From Mycolicibacterium rhodesiae (GTDB lineage Bacteria; Actinomycetota; Actinomycetes; Mycobacteriales; Mycobacteriaceae), in assembly GCF_002086695.1 (NCBI RefSeq), contig NZ_MVIH01000028.1, positions 1-35,261 on the forward strand: a stretch of 35,261 nt of DNA. Reading direction: 5' to 3'. A model generated the notes under the pieces. The model had not been told where the DNA came from and searched no databases. It saw nothing but the letters and a program-made list of their open reading frames with translations. This document shows, piece by piece, positions 7,096 through 14,821 of the stretch; position 1 is the first letter of the stretch, and every line of letters starts with the position of its first letter. Both the position numbers and the translations under genes were made by a program.

Positions 7096-8412
7096 ATGAA
7101 GTTCAAAACTCCAGGGTTGCGGCGCGCCGCAACATGTCTGGGCGCCATCGGCGCTTCAGCGCTCCTGCTGTCGGGGTGCGCGGGCAGCGGCGGGCCGGAA
7201 ACTCCGTCTGCCACCGGGTCGGGTCAGGTCCCGACCGACATCACGGGCACCGTCAACATCCTGATGGAGAACGTGCCCGACACCGACATCGTCAAATCGA
7301 TGATCCCCGAGTTCAACAAGAAGTATCCGAACATCAAGGTGAACATCGAGCCGCAGACCTACGACCAGATCCGCGACAAGCTGGTCGCATCCTTCCAGGC
7401 GCCCAAGGCGACGTACGACCTCGTCGTCGTCGACAACGTGTGGATGAAGGACTTCGTCGCCGCGAACTGGCTGCAGCCGTTGGATTCCCGCATCGACTCG
7501 ACAACCGACTACGACTATGCGGACTTCTTCAAGCCACTCACCGACATCGACACCGTCGACGGCAAGCGGTACGCGGTGCCGTTCTACAACTACGCGCTCG
7601 GGTACATCTACAGCGTGCCCGACTACCAGAAGGCGGGTCTGAGCGAACCCAAGACGCTCGACGACCTGGTGGCCAACTCCAAGAAGCTGGTCTCCGGTGA
7701 CCGGGCCGGCATCGCGATGCAGCCGCAGCGCGGCTACAAAGTGTTCGAGGAGTGGGCCAACTTCCTGTTCGCCGCGGGCGGTTCGATCTACGACGACTCG
7801 GGCAAGTACACCCTCGACACACCCGAGGCCAAGAAGGCGCTGACGGCCTACGTCGACCTGTACAACACTGCCGCCCCGAAGAACAGCCTCAACTGGGGCT
7901 TCGACGAGGCCGGCCGGTCGGTGTCCAGCGGGCAGTCGGCGTCGCTGGTGAGCTACAACTGGAATCTGCCGTCGCTCAACGCCCCGGACGGCACGGCCGC
8001 CAAGTCCGGTGTCGGCCCGTTCAAGCTGACCGCCATGCCCGGTGGCGTCGATGTGCTGGGCTCGTGGAGCTGGGCGATCCCGCAGAACTCCGGGAACGCC
8101 GATGCCGCATGGGCATTCGCGTCCTGGCTGACCTCCAAGCCGGTCGACCTCGAGCGGGTCGTCAAGGGCGGCGCGGTCATCCGCAGCAGCAGCACGCAGG
8201 ATCCGAAGGTCCTCGCTGACGGATTCGGTGCCGACTACTACGCGGTGGTCTCCGACATCCTCTCCAAGGCCAAACCGCTGAGCAACCAGACCAACGCCGA
8301 GGAGATGATCCAGGCCGTCGGAACGGAACTGAACGAGGCCGTGGCCGGCACCAAGAGCATCGACGACGCACTGCGCGACGCGCAGGCGGCCGCCGAGAAG
8401 ACCCGAGGCTGA
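7096..8412 (+). CDS. ABC transporter sugar-binding lipoprotein (family 1)
   Basis: 438 aa. The N-terminus has a basic start, a hydrophobic stretch and the lipobox L-S-G-C with Cys28 as the lipidation site, so the mature protein should be anchored outside the cytoplasmic membrane. The rest is a family 1 solute-binding protein: EFNKKYPNIKVNIEPQTYD, DLVVVDNVWMKDFVAANWLQPLD, and VPFYNYALGYIYSVPDYQKAG, a layout seen in polyol and oligosaccharide binders. The start at 7096 follows AAAAGGGGAAG with good spacing. It delivers substrate to the permeases encoded downstream. The ligand cannot be read from sequence; a polyol or monosaccharide is the inference from the dehydrogenase and kinase next door. 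Confidence 0.93.
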   Translation: MKFKTPGLRRAATCLGAIGASALLLSGCAGSGGPETPSATGSGQVPTDITGTVNILMENVPDTDIVKSMIPEFNKKYPNIKVNIEPQTYDQIRDKLVASFQAPKATYDLVVVDNVWMKDFVAANWLQPLDSRIDSTTDYDYADFFKPLTDIDTVDGKRYAVPFYNYALGYIYSVPDYQKAGLSEPKTLDDLVANSKKLVSGDRAGIAMQPQRGYKVFEEWANFLFAAGGSIYDDSGKYTLDTPEAKKALTAYVDLYNTAAPKNSLNWGFDEAGRSVSSGQSASLVSYNWNLPSLNAPDGTAAKSGVGPFKLTAMPGGVDVLGSWSWAIPQNSGNADAAWAFASWLTSKPVDLERVVKGGAVIRSSSTQDPKVLADGFGADYYAVVSDILSKAKPLSNQTNAEEMIQAVGTELNEAVAGTKSIDDALRDAQAAAEKTRG

Positions 8413-8467
8413 CCCCGATTCTCACACTGTGGGAGCCGGCGACCGTGACGAGTAGGAAGGACCCGGC

Positions 8468-9322
8468 ATGACCAGATTCAAATACGGGATGTTGAGTCCA
8501 CTGCTGGCGCTGTTCGTCGCGGTCGTCGGATTCCCGCTGTTCTACGCGCTCTACCTCAGCGCCACCGACTACAAACTGACCGATCGGCGTGCGCCCCGAT
8601 TCGTCGGATTCACGAACTACGTCAACACCCTCACCAACGCCGACTTCTGGCAGGCGTTCGGGACCACCGCCACCTACGTACTGGTGGCGGTGGTGCTCGA
8701 ACTGGTCATCGGCCTGGTGCTGGCGATGGCGTTGCAGCGCCAGAAGTGGGCCCGGGACGTCACGCGCGCGATGCTGCTGGCGCCGATGTTCATCACCCCG
8801 GTCGCCGTCGGCCTGACGTTCCGGTTCTTGCTGAATGACCAACTCGGCGCTATCCCGTTCGTGCTGAAGAAGTTCGGCGTCGACATCGACTTTCTGGGTA
8901 CCGGTCATGCGCTGTACACGCTGGCGCTCATCGACGTCTGGCAGTGGACACCGTTCATGGTGTTGCTGTTGCTCGCCGGCCTGGAATCGATCCCCAAACA
9001 GCCGCTGGAGGCGGCCCGGGTGGACGGTGCACCGCCCTGGTATGTGTTCTGGCGGGTCATCCTGCCCCTGCTGCGGCCCGTGCTGGCCGTCGCGGTGCTC
9101 CTGCGGGCGCTGGATGCGATGAAGGTCTTCGAGTACGTCTACGCCACCACCAAAGGCGGTCCCGGCACCGAAACCCAGACCCTGCAGTACTACACGTATC
9201 AGACCGGCGTGCAGTTCTTCCGGCTCGGCAGTGCGGCGTCGATGGCGTTCGTGGTACTCGCCGTGGTGCTGACCGCGGTTGTGATCACATTCCGGCTGCT
9301 GGAGAGGAACCGCGACGCATGA
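8468..9322 (+). CDS. sugar ABC transporter permease (MalF/UgpA type)
   Basis: 284 aa with about six membrane segments, the first at roughly residues 8-29. The cytoplasmic EAA loop that docks on the ATPase is clear: EAARVDGAPPWYVFWRVILP, about residues 179-198. Family features include the motif GGPGTETQTLQYYTYQ near the C-terminus. It should form one half of the membrane channel with the second permease. GTAGGAAGGAC precedes the ATG, and the stop overlaps the ATG of the second permease (ATGA at 9319-9322). A 55-nt gap separates it from the binding-protein gene, with no strong terminator seen. Confidence 0.93.
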   Translation: MTRFKYGMLSPLLALFVAVVGFPLFYALYLSATDYKLTDRRAPRFVGFTNYVNTLTNADFWQAFGTTATYVLVAVVLELVIGLVLAMALQRQKWARDVTRAMLLAPMFITPVAVGLTFRFLLNDQLGAIPFVLKKFGVDIDFLGTGHALYTLALIDVWQWTPFMVLLLLAGLESIPKQPLEAARVDGAPPWYVFWRVILPLLRPVLAVAVLLRALDAMKVFEYVYATTKGGPGTETQTLQYYTYQTGVQFFRLGSAASMAFVVLAVVLTAVVITFRLLERNRDA

Positions 9323-10135
9323 GCAGCGTGAAGGGATACACCCTGGCTCGCATCGTGGTGCTGTGGGTCGGTGTCGTCGTTGTGGTCATGCCGATCGCCT
9401 GGATCGTGCTGGCGAGCTTGAAAACTCCTGTGCAGCTCAATGATCCGGGTCTCGTCCTGTTCAGTCCCAGCCTGGACAGCTGGCGTTCGGTGCTGTCCTC
9501 CGGCATCCTCGACGCGGCGGCACGCAGTTTCGGAGTCGCCTTCATCAGCGTGGCGATCAGCCTCGTTGTCGGCTGCATGGGTGCCTACGCGATCACCACG
9601 TACCGCGCCGGCGGAACCGCCACCCGATTCGGACTGCTTGCCGCGCAGATGATTCCGCCGGCCGTGCTGGTCTTCCCGTTCCTGACCATGGCGTACGCGT
9701 TGCGGCTGCAGGACAGCCTGGTGCCGGTGATATTCGCGCACCTGAGCTTCGTCGCGCCGGTGGTGACGTGGTTTCTCATCGGCTTCTTCGAGGCGGTGCC
9801 GAAGTCGATCGAAGAACAGGCCCGAGTCGACGGCTTCGGCCGGTTTCGAGCGTTCCTGCTGGTGGTCTTGCCTCAGGTGTTACCCGGAATCGGCGCATCG
9901 GGCGATCTTCGGCTTCACGCTGTCATGGAACGACATGTTCTACGGGCTGATCCTGGCGCCGGGCAACGCCAAGATCCTCCCGGTGGCGATCGCCGGGTTC
10001 AACACGTTCCGCGGGGTGCAGATCGGGTCGATGTGCGCGGCGATCCTGATCGCCGTCGTCCCGGTCGTCATCGCGAGCTTTTTTGTTCAGCGCCGCCTGG
10101 TCCAGGGCATCAGCGGCGGCGCGGTCAAGACCTAG
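9319..10135 (+). pseudogene. second sugar ABC permease (MalG/UgpE type), frameshifted
   Basis: The gene starts at ATG 9319 (ATGA overlap with the first permease) and reads as a normal MalG-type permease through membrane helices and the EAA loop EEQARVDGFGRFRAFLLVVLP. Just after the loop the frame breaks. A GGG at 9900-9902, where GG would keep the frame, shifts translation out of frame; the missing end continues in the +1 frame (GFTLSWNDMFYGLILAP ... SFFVQRRLVQG) to TAG at 10133-10135. Removing one G restores a protein of about 271 aa. Read as given, the product runs to 10431 with an unrelated tail and lacks the last helices. This may be a recent mutation or a sequencing error in a short G run. 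Confidence 0.85.
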
Positions 10136-10160
10136 CACGGCAGGAGAGAACGAAAGCAGA

Positions 10161-11237
10161 ATGGCTACAGTCACTTTCAGTGGTGTCAACAAGGCCTACG
10201 GCGATGCTCAAATCGTCCATGACCTCGATCTCGAGATGTCGGACGGGTCGTTCACTGTGTTGGTGGGTCCGTCGGGATGCGGTAAGTCGACATCGCTTCG
10301 GATGCTGGCCGGACTGGAACCTGTCACCGCAGGCACCATCCGGATCGGCGACAAGGACGTCACCGCGCTGGAACCCAAGGACCGCGACATCGCCATGGTG
10401 TTCCAGAACTACGCGCTGTATCCGCACCTGACCGTCGAGCAGAACATCGCGTTTCCGCTGCGCGCCAAAAAGATCGCCAAGAAGGAAGCCCGCGATCGTG
10501 CCGCGGCCGTCGCGGAAACGCTCGGCCTCACCGGCGCACTGTCGCGAAAGCCGAAGGACCTCAGCGGCGGTCAGCAGCAGCGCGTCGCGATCGGCCGGGC
10601 GATCATCAGGGAGCCCGCGGTGTTCCTGTTCGACGAGCCGTTGAGCAACCTCGATGCCAAGCTCCGCGTCGAAACCCGCACCGAGCTGCTGCGCATCCAG
10701 CGTCGGCTGGGCATCACATCGCTCTACGTCACCCACGATCAGGAAGAGGCGATGACGCTGTCCGACCGCATGGTCGTGATGAACGAAGGGCGCATCGCAC
10801 AACAGGGCGCCCCGCTGGAGGTGTACAACAAACCGGCCAGCACCTTCGTCGCCGGCTTCGTGGGCAGTCCGAAGATGAATCTGGTGCCCGGTGTGATCGA
10901 CAGCGGTGTCTTCCGCTCATCGGACGGCCTGGCGCTGCCGGTCGGAGACGTCGCCCGGCACTCCGAGCCGGTCATGGTCGGCTTCCGCCCAGAGCATCTC
11001 GTTCTGAGCCGGGTGCACGGCGATGTAGCACCCGGTTCCACCGGCCGAGTGGCCCTGATCGAGCATCTCGGCCCGCGCGCGATCGTGGCGGTCGAGGCGT
11101 CCGGTTGCACGCTGGTCAGCGTTCTCGACATCGCGCAGCTCGGCGATCTCGCCGAAGGCGCCCCGGTCGCGATGTCCGTCCGCGACGGCGGACTGCACGT
11201 GTTCGACAAATCCACCGGCGCGCGCGTCGACTCGTGA
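10161..11237 (+). CDS. sugar ABC transporter ATP-binding protein (MalK/UgpC/MsmK type)
   Basis: 358 aa. Walker A GPSGCGKST is at residues 36-44, the Q-loop at VFQNYALYPHLT, the signature LSGGQQQR at 134-141, Walker B with Asp158-Glu159 and the switch His192. The extra C-terminal OB-type regulatory domain (from about residue 235, including VGFRPEHL) marks the MalK/UgpC group. It powers the import system encoded just upstream. Such ATPases sometimes serve several transporters, so it may still be useful even if the local permease is broken. The ATG at 10161 has AGGAGA 13 nt upstream, a rather long spacing. Its stop shares one base with the next start (TGATG). Confidence 0.94.
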   Translation: MATVTFSGVNKAYGDAQIVHDLDLEMSDGSFTVLVGPSGCGKSTSLRMLAGLEPVTAGTIRIGDKDVTALEPKDRDIAMVFQNYALYPHLTVEQNIAFPLRAKKIAKKEARDRAAAVAETLGLTGALSRKPKDLSGGQQQRVAIGRAIIREPAVFLFDEPLSNLDAKLRVETRTELLRIQRRLGITSLYVTHDQEEAMTLSDRMVVMNEGRIAQQGAPLEVYNKPASTFVAGFVGSPKMNLVPGVIDSGVFRSSDGLALPVGDVARHSEPVMVGFRPEHLVLSRVHGDVAPGSTGRVALIEHLGPRAIVAVEASGCTLVSVLDIAQLGDLAEGAPVAMSVRDGGLHVFDKSTGARVDS

Positions 11238-11983
11238 TGGACACTTCGGAGTTGCTCGACGTCGCCCTGGCGGCCGCGCGCAGCGGCGCGGACGTGCTCG
11301 CCGCGGGCGCCCGAGGCGATCTCCAGATCACGACCAAGGGTGAGCACGGCAACCTGGTCACGAACGTCGACGTCGCCGCCGAGCATGCGGTGCGCGAGGT
11401 GATCGAGGCGCGGCGGCCCGCCGATGAGGTCACCGGGGAGGAACTGCCCCCCGCCGGGCGGCAGACCGCTGCGGTCAGGTGGTCGATCGATCCGCTCGAC
11501 GGGACCACCAATTTCACCCGGGGAATCCCGTACTACGCAACGTGTGTCGGTGCGGTAGATGCCGACGGCCGCTGGCTCGCCGGGGCGGTCGTGGCCCCGG
11601 CGCTGGGCAAGACCTACTTCGCCCAGCGCGGCGGGGGTGCCTGGCTCGCCGACGGCGCCGGGGTGCGCCGGCTCACCGGGCCCTGCCGCGAGCCGGGGGC
11701 GCGTCTGCTGGGAATGGGTTACTCGTATTCCGCCGATGTCCGACGCGAGCAGTTCACCTTGACCGCGCAGCACATGCACGACTACACCGACGCGCGGATC
11801 TTCGGGTCTGCGGCGTTGGCGATCTGCGCCGTCGCCGAGGGCGCCATCGACGGGTTCGTCGAAACCGATCTCGCCGAGCATGATTGGGCCGCCGCGGTCG
11901 TGGTCGCCGAAGAGGCCGGGCTTCGGGTCAGCCGGCCGGGCCCGGGGTCGTCGGCAGTGGCCGTCGAACTGGGGGAGCGCTAG
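11237..11983 (+). CDS. inositol monophosphatase-family phosphatase
   Basis: 248 aa, Mg2+-dependent, lithium-sensitive phosphatase superfamily. Metal ligands are visible: Glu68-Glu69 (GEE), Asp85 and Asp88 in IDPLDGTTNF, and Asp216. Around Asp216 the order is His-Asp-Trp-Ala-Ala rather than the common Trp-Asp-x-Ala-Ala. The family includes inositol-1-phosphatase, fructose-1,6-bisphosphatase, histidinol phosphatase and PAP phosphatase, so the substrate is open. The 1-nt overlap with the ATPase gene puts it in the catabolic operon, which suggests a sugar-phosphate substrate (inference). It ends at 11981-11983 in a CTAG shared with the stop of the opposite gene. Confidence 0.88.
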   Translation: MDTSELLDVALAAARSGADVLAAGARGDLQITTKGEHGNLVTNVDVAAEHAVREVIEARRPADEVTGEELPPAGRQTAAVRWSIDPLDGTTNFTRGIPYYATCVGAVDADGRWLAGAVVAPALGKTYFAQRGGGAWLADGAGVRRLTGPCREPGARLLGMGYSYSADVRREQFTLTAQHMHDYTDARIFGSAALAICAVAEGAIDGFVETDLAEHDWAAAVVVAEEAGLRVSRPGPGSSAVAVELGER

Positions 11984-13182
11984 AGACCGAGCGCGCCGTA
12001 GGTGCGCTTGACGAACTTCGGCTGAACCGACTGCAACTTGGCCAGCGAGGTGTTGCCGGCCACTGCCTCGGCCGGCGCACTCATGTTCGGATAGTTCTGG
12101 ATCAGATAGATCAGGATCAGGTCGTTGGCCGGGTCGGCCTGCCACCAGGTTCCGTACGCGCCGGGCCAGCTGAACGTGCCCAGCCCGCCGGGGCCGTACA
12201 ACTGTGCGGATTTCGCCGGATCGGTCACCACCGAGAGGTTCAAGCCGAAGCCGCGCCCCACCCAGAACGGAAGACCCAGGAACGGGAACTGTTTTTGCTC
12301 CGAGGTCAGCCGGTCGGTGCGCATCGACTGCACCGACTCCGGCGACAGGACCCGCACCCCGTCGACGTCCCCGCCGCCCAGCAGCATGCGGGCGAAGCGC
12401 AGATAGTCGTCAACGGTGGTGACCAGACCGGCCCCGCCCTGACAGAACCGCGGCTCGGTCACCGGGATGGGCCCCATGGCGTCGTGCTGCAGGCCGGACT
12501 CCGGGTCGAGGCGGTACATGGTGGCGGCGCGGGCGCGCTTGTCGGGAGAGATGAAGAAGCCGGTGTCGGACATGCCGAGGGGTTCGAAGATCCGCTCGGC
12601 GAGGACGGTGTGCAGCGGTTTGCCCTCGATGCGGGAGATCGCGATGCCGAGCATGTCGGTGGCTTGGCTGTAGGTGAGCCGCTCACCGGGCTGGTGCACC
12701 AGCGGCAGCTTGGCGATCTCGGCGAGCCAGTGATCCTGGTCCTGGCGCAGCGACACCTGCCCGTAGGCGCGGCTGATCGGGCCGGCCACCGAGAACACGT
12801 AGGCCAGCCCGCTGCGGTGGGTCATCAGATCGTCGATCGTGATGGCCCGGCGCGCGGGCACCGTGTGGTCCAGCGGGCCGGCCGGGTCCACCAGGACCTG
12901 CATGTCGGCCAGCTCCGGCAGCCAGCGGGTGACCGGATCGGTCAGTGTGAGCTTGCCCTCGTCGACGAGCGCCATCGCGGCCGCCACCGTGACCGGCTTG
13001 GTCATCGAGGCGACCCGGAAGATCGTGTCGCGCTGCATCGGTAGACCGGCCTCGACGTCGCGATACCCGATCTCGTTGACCTGCAGCACGTTTCCGCGCT
13101 GCCAGGCCAGGGTGACGGCGCCGGCCAGTAGTCCGGAATCGACTGCCTGCACGACGGAGGTGCGGTTGTCCCCGAGGTTCAC
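11980..13182 (-). CDS. serine hydrolase, beta-lactamase/esterase family
   Basis: 400 aa of the class C beta-lactamase-like family (PF00144). The nucleophile motif SMTK spans residues 59-62, and the second motif has Tyr171 (YSQ, in place of the usual YxN). FRVASMTKPVT, DDLMTHRSGLAYVF and PGERLTYSQATDMLG are typical of esterase or D-aminopeptidase-like members such as LipE and EstB. No signal peptide is evident, so it is probably cytoplasmic and not a true resistance enzyme. It converges on the phosphatase gene, sharing CTAG as both stops, and diverges from pyrR. The ATG at 13182 is the natural start. Substrate unknown. Confidence 0.88.
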   Translation of the reverse strand: MNLGDNRTSVVQAVDSGLLAGAVTLAWQRGNVLQVNEIGYRDVEAGLPMQRDTIFRVASMTKPVTVAAAMALVDEGKLTLTDPVTRWLPELADMQVLVDPAGPLDHTVPARRAITIDDLMTHRSGLAYVFSVAGPISRAYGQVSLRQDQDHWLAEIAKLPLVHQPGERLTYSQATDMLGIAISRIEGKPLHTVLAERIFEPLGMSDTGFFISPDKRARAATMYRLDPESGLQHDAMGPIPVTEPRFCQGGAGLVTTVDDYLRFARMLLGGGDVDGVRVLSPESVQSMRTDRLTSEQKQFPFLGLPFWVGRGFGLNLSVVTDPAKSAQLYGPGGLGTFSWPGAYGTWWQADPANDLILIYLIQNYPNMSAPAEAVAGNTSLAKLQSVQPKFVKRTYGALGL

Positions 13183-13230
13183 GGTAAGAACTCTACTGAC
13201 GGGCGTGTTTCGGGATCCGCAGGCAAGGGG

Positions 13231-13239
13231 TGTTACGCT
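13231..13239 (+). promoter_or_regulatory. candidate extended -10 of the pyr operon
   Basis: TGT followed by TACGCT (13234-13239) fits an extended -10 of the TANNNT type. A start about 7 nt downstream would give a leader of about 58 nt holding the complete PyrR-binding hairpin. No convincing -35 was found. Predicted from sequence only. Confidence 0.4.
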
Positions 13240-13251
13240 GCCCGACAGTTC

Positions 13252-13294
13252 GACATCCTTTAACGATCCGTCCAGAGAGGCGGAGAAGGAGGTC
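13252..13294 (+). promoter_or_regulatory. PyrR-binding leader hairpin that sequesters the pyrR ribosome binding site
   Basis: The motif TCCAGAGAGG (13271-13280) matches the conserved PyrR-binding loop known from Bacillus pyr attenuators. It sits in an upper stem: CCG and CC pair with GG and CGG around the AGAGA loop, with one bulged T. A lower stem pairs GACATCCTT (13252-13260) with AAGGAGGTC (13286-13294), 8 of 9 positions, which buries the Shine-Dalgarno AAGGAGG. No terminator tail follows. This fits translational repression by PyrR with UMP, the mechanism reported for M. smegmatis, rather than attenuation. Pairing was done by eye. Confidence 0.8.
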
Positions 13295-13304
13295 CGGAAA
13301 GCTC

Positions 13305-13871
13305 GTGGGCTCCACCGACCGCGAATTGATGTCCGATGCGGACGTCGGTAGAACCGTTTCCCGCATCGCCCACCAGATCATCGAGAAGACCGCTCTCGAC
13401 GCCCCCGATGCACCTCGCGTCATCCTCCTCGGCATCCCGACCCGGGGCGTCACTCTCGCCAACCGGCTGGCTGCCAAGATCCACGAATTCTCCGGCGTCA
13501 CCGTGGAGCGCGGCGGCCTCGACATCACGCTCTACCGCGACGACCTCGACTTCAAGCCGCCCCGCGCCCTCGAGGAGACCTCCATCCCGGCGGGCGGAAT
13601 CGACGGCGCACTGGTGATCCTCGTCGACGACGTGCTCTACACCGGACGGTCGGTCCGCTCGGCGCTGGACGCCCTGCGCGACATCGGCCGTCCCAGGGTG
13701 GTTCAACTGGCGGTCCTCGTCGACCGCGGGCACCGCGAGCTGCCGCTGCGGGCGGACTACGTCGGCAAGAACGTACCCACCTCGCGCAGCGAGAACGTCA
13801 AGGTGCGGTTGGTGGAGGACGACGGCGTGGAAGGTATCTGGATCGCACCGCAGGGAGGCCCGGCTAGATGA
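13305..13871 (+). CDS. pyrR: pyr operon regulator and uracil phosphoribosyltransferase PyrR
   Basis: 188 aa. PyrR binds pyr mRNA when UMP is high and also has uracil phosphoribosyltransferase activity. The PRPP-binding motif LVDDVLYTGRSVR starts at residue 106, and the N-terminal part (RELMSDADVGRTVSRIAHQIIEK) is close to mycobacterial PyrR. The GTG at 13305 gives MGSTDREL and lies 11 nt after AAGGAGGT. The frame is open upstream to 13230, but that part covers the leader hairpin and is not PyrR-like. It is the first gene of the operon and overlaps pyrB by 4 nt (ATGA). Confidence 0.97.
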   Translation: MGSTDRELMSDADVGRTVSRIAHQIIEKTALDAPDAPRVILLGIPTRGVTLANRLAAKIHEFSGVTVERGGLDITLYRDDLDFKPPRALEETSIPAGGIDGALVILVDDVLYTGRSVRSALDALRDIGRPRVVQLAVLVDRGHRELPLRADYVGKNVPTSRSENVKVRLVEDDGVEGIWIAPQGGPAR

Positions 13872-14821
13872 CGATCAGGCATCTGCTCTCGGCGGCCGAC
13901 CTGACCCGCGACGAGGCGACGGCGATCCTGGACAACGCCGACCGGTTCCGGCAGGCGTTGCTCGGGCGCGAGGTGAAGAAGCTCCCGACGCTGCGCGGAC
14001 GCACGATCATCACGATGTTCTACGAGAACTCCACCCGCACCCGGGTGTCGTTCGAGGTGGCAGGCAAGTGGATGAGCGCCGACGTGATCAATGTCAGTGC
14101 CTCGGGGTCCTCGGTGGCCAAGGGTGAATCCCTGCGCGACACCGCGCTGACGTTGCGCGCCGCAGGCGCCGATGCGCTGATCATCCGCCATCCGGCATCC
14201 GGTGCGGCTCAGCAACTGGCCGAGTGGACCCTCGAGGACGACGGCACAGGCCCGTCGGTCATCAACGCCGGCGACGGTACCCACGAGCACCCCACCCAGG
14301 CACTGCTCGACGCGCTCACGCTGCGGCAGCGCCTCGGCGACATCGAAGGCCGGCGAGTGGTGATCGTCGGCGACATCCTGCACAGCCGGGTGGCGCGGTC
14401 GAACGTGTCGCTGCTGGCCACACTGGGCGCCGAGGTGGTGCTGGTCTCGCCGCCGACGCTGCTGCCGGTCGGGGTGGCCGACTGGCCGGTGACGGTGTCA
14501 CACGATCTGGACGCCGAGCTGCCCGCCGCCGACGCGGTGATGATGCTGCGCGTGCAGGCCGAACGGATGAACGGCGGATTCTTCCCCTCCGAGCGCGAGT
14601 ACTCGATCCGGTACGGGCTGTCCGATCGCAGGCAGGCGGTGTTGCCCGGACATGCCGTGGTGCTCCACCCCGGGCCGATGCTGCGCGGCATGGAGATTTC
14701 CTACGCGGTGGCGGATTCGTCGCAATCAGCTGTGCTGCAACAGGTTTCCAACGGTGTGCACGTCCGGATGGCAGTGCTGTTCCATCTGCTGGTCGGCACG
14801 GACGAGGCGGTGTCGGTATGA
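13868..14821 (+). CDS. pyrB: aspartate carbamoyltransferase catalytic subunit
   Basis: 317 aa. It makes N-carbamoyl-aspartate from carbamoyl phosphate and aspartate, the first committed step of pyrimidine synthesis. The carbamoyl-phosphate loop STRTR is at residues 55-59 (STRTRVSFE) and HEHPTQALLD starts at residue 139. No pyrI regulatory chain is encoded nearby, as is usual outside the enterobacteria. It overlaps pyrR by ATGA at its start and pyrC by ATGA at its end, so it should be made in step with both. Confidence 0.98.
   Translation: MTIRHLLSAADLTRDEATAILDNADRFRQALLGREVKKLPTLRGRTIITMFYENSTRTRVSFEVAGKWMSADVINVSASGSSVAKGESLRDTALTLRAAGADALIIRHPASGAAQQLAEWTLEDDGTGPSVINAGDGTHEHPTQALLDALTLRQRLGDIEGRRVVIVGDILHSRVARSNVSLLATLGAEVVLVSPPTLLPVGVADWPVTVSHDLDAELPAADAVMMLRVQAERMNGGFFPSEREYSIRYGLSDRRQAVLPGHAVVLHPGPMLRGMEISYAVADSSQSAVLQQVSNGVHVRMAVLFHLLVGTDEAVSV

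Noticed and set aside
9319..10431. Programmed frameshifting or a genuine long permease read-through
   Set aside because: The site is a plain GGG without a slippery heptamer or an obvious following structure, and the read-through tail matches nothing. A mutation or sequencing error is simpler.
11980..13182. Beta-lactamase resistance gene
   Set aside because: The family includes many esterases; there is no signal peptide, and the second motif (YSQ) fits esterase or peptidase-like members better.
14224..14817. N-terminal extension of PyrC
   Set aside because: It is an Arg-rich shadow frame of pyrB; the real start overlaps the pyrB stop.
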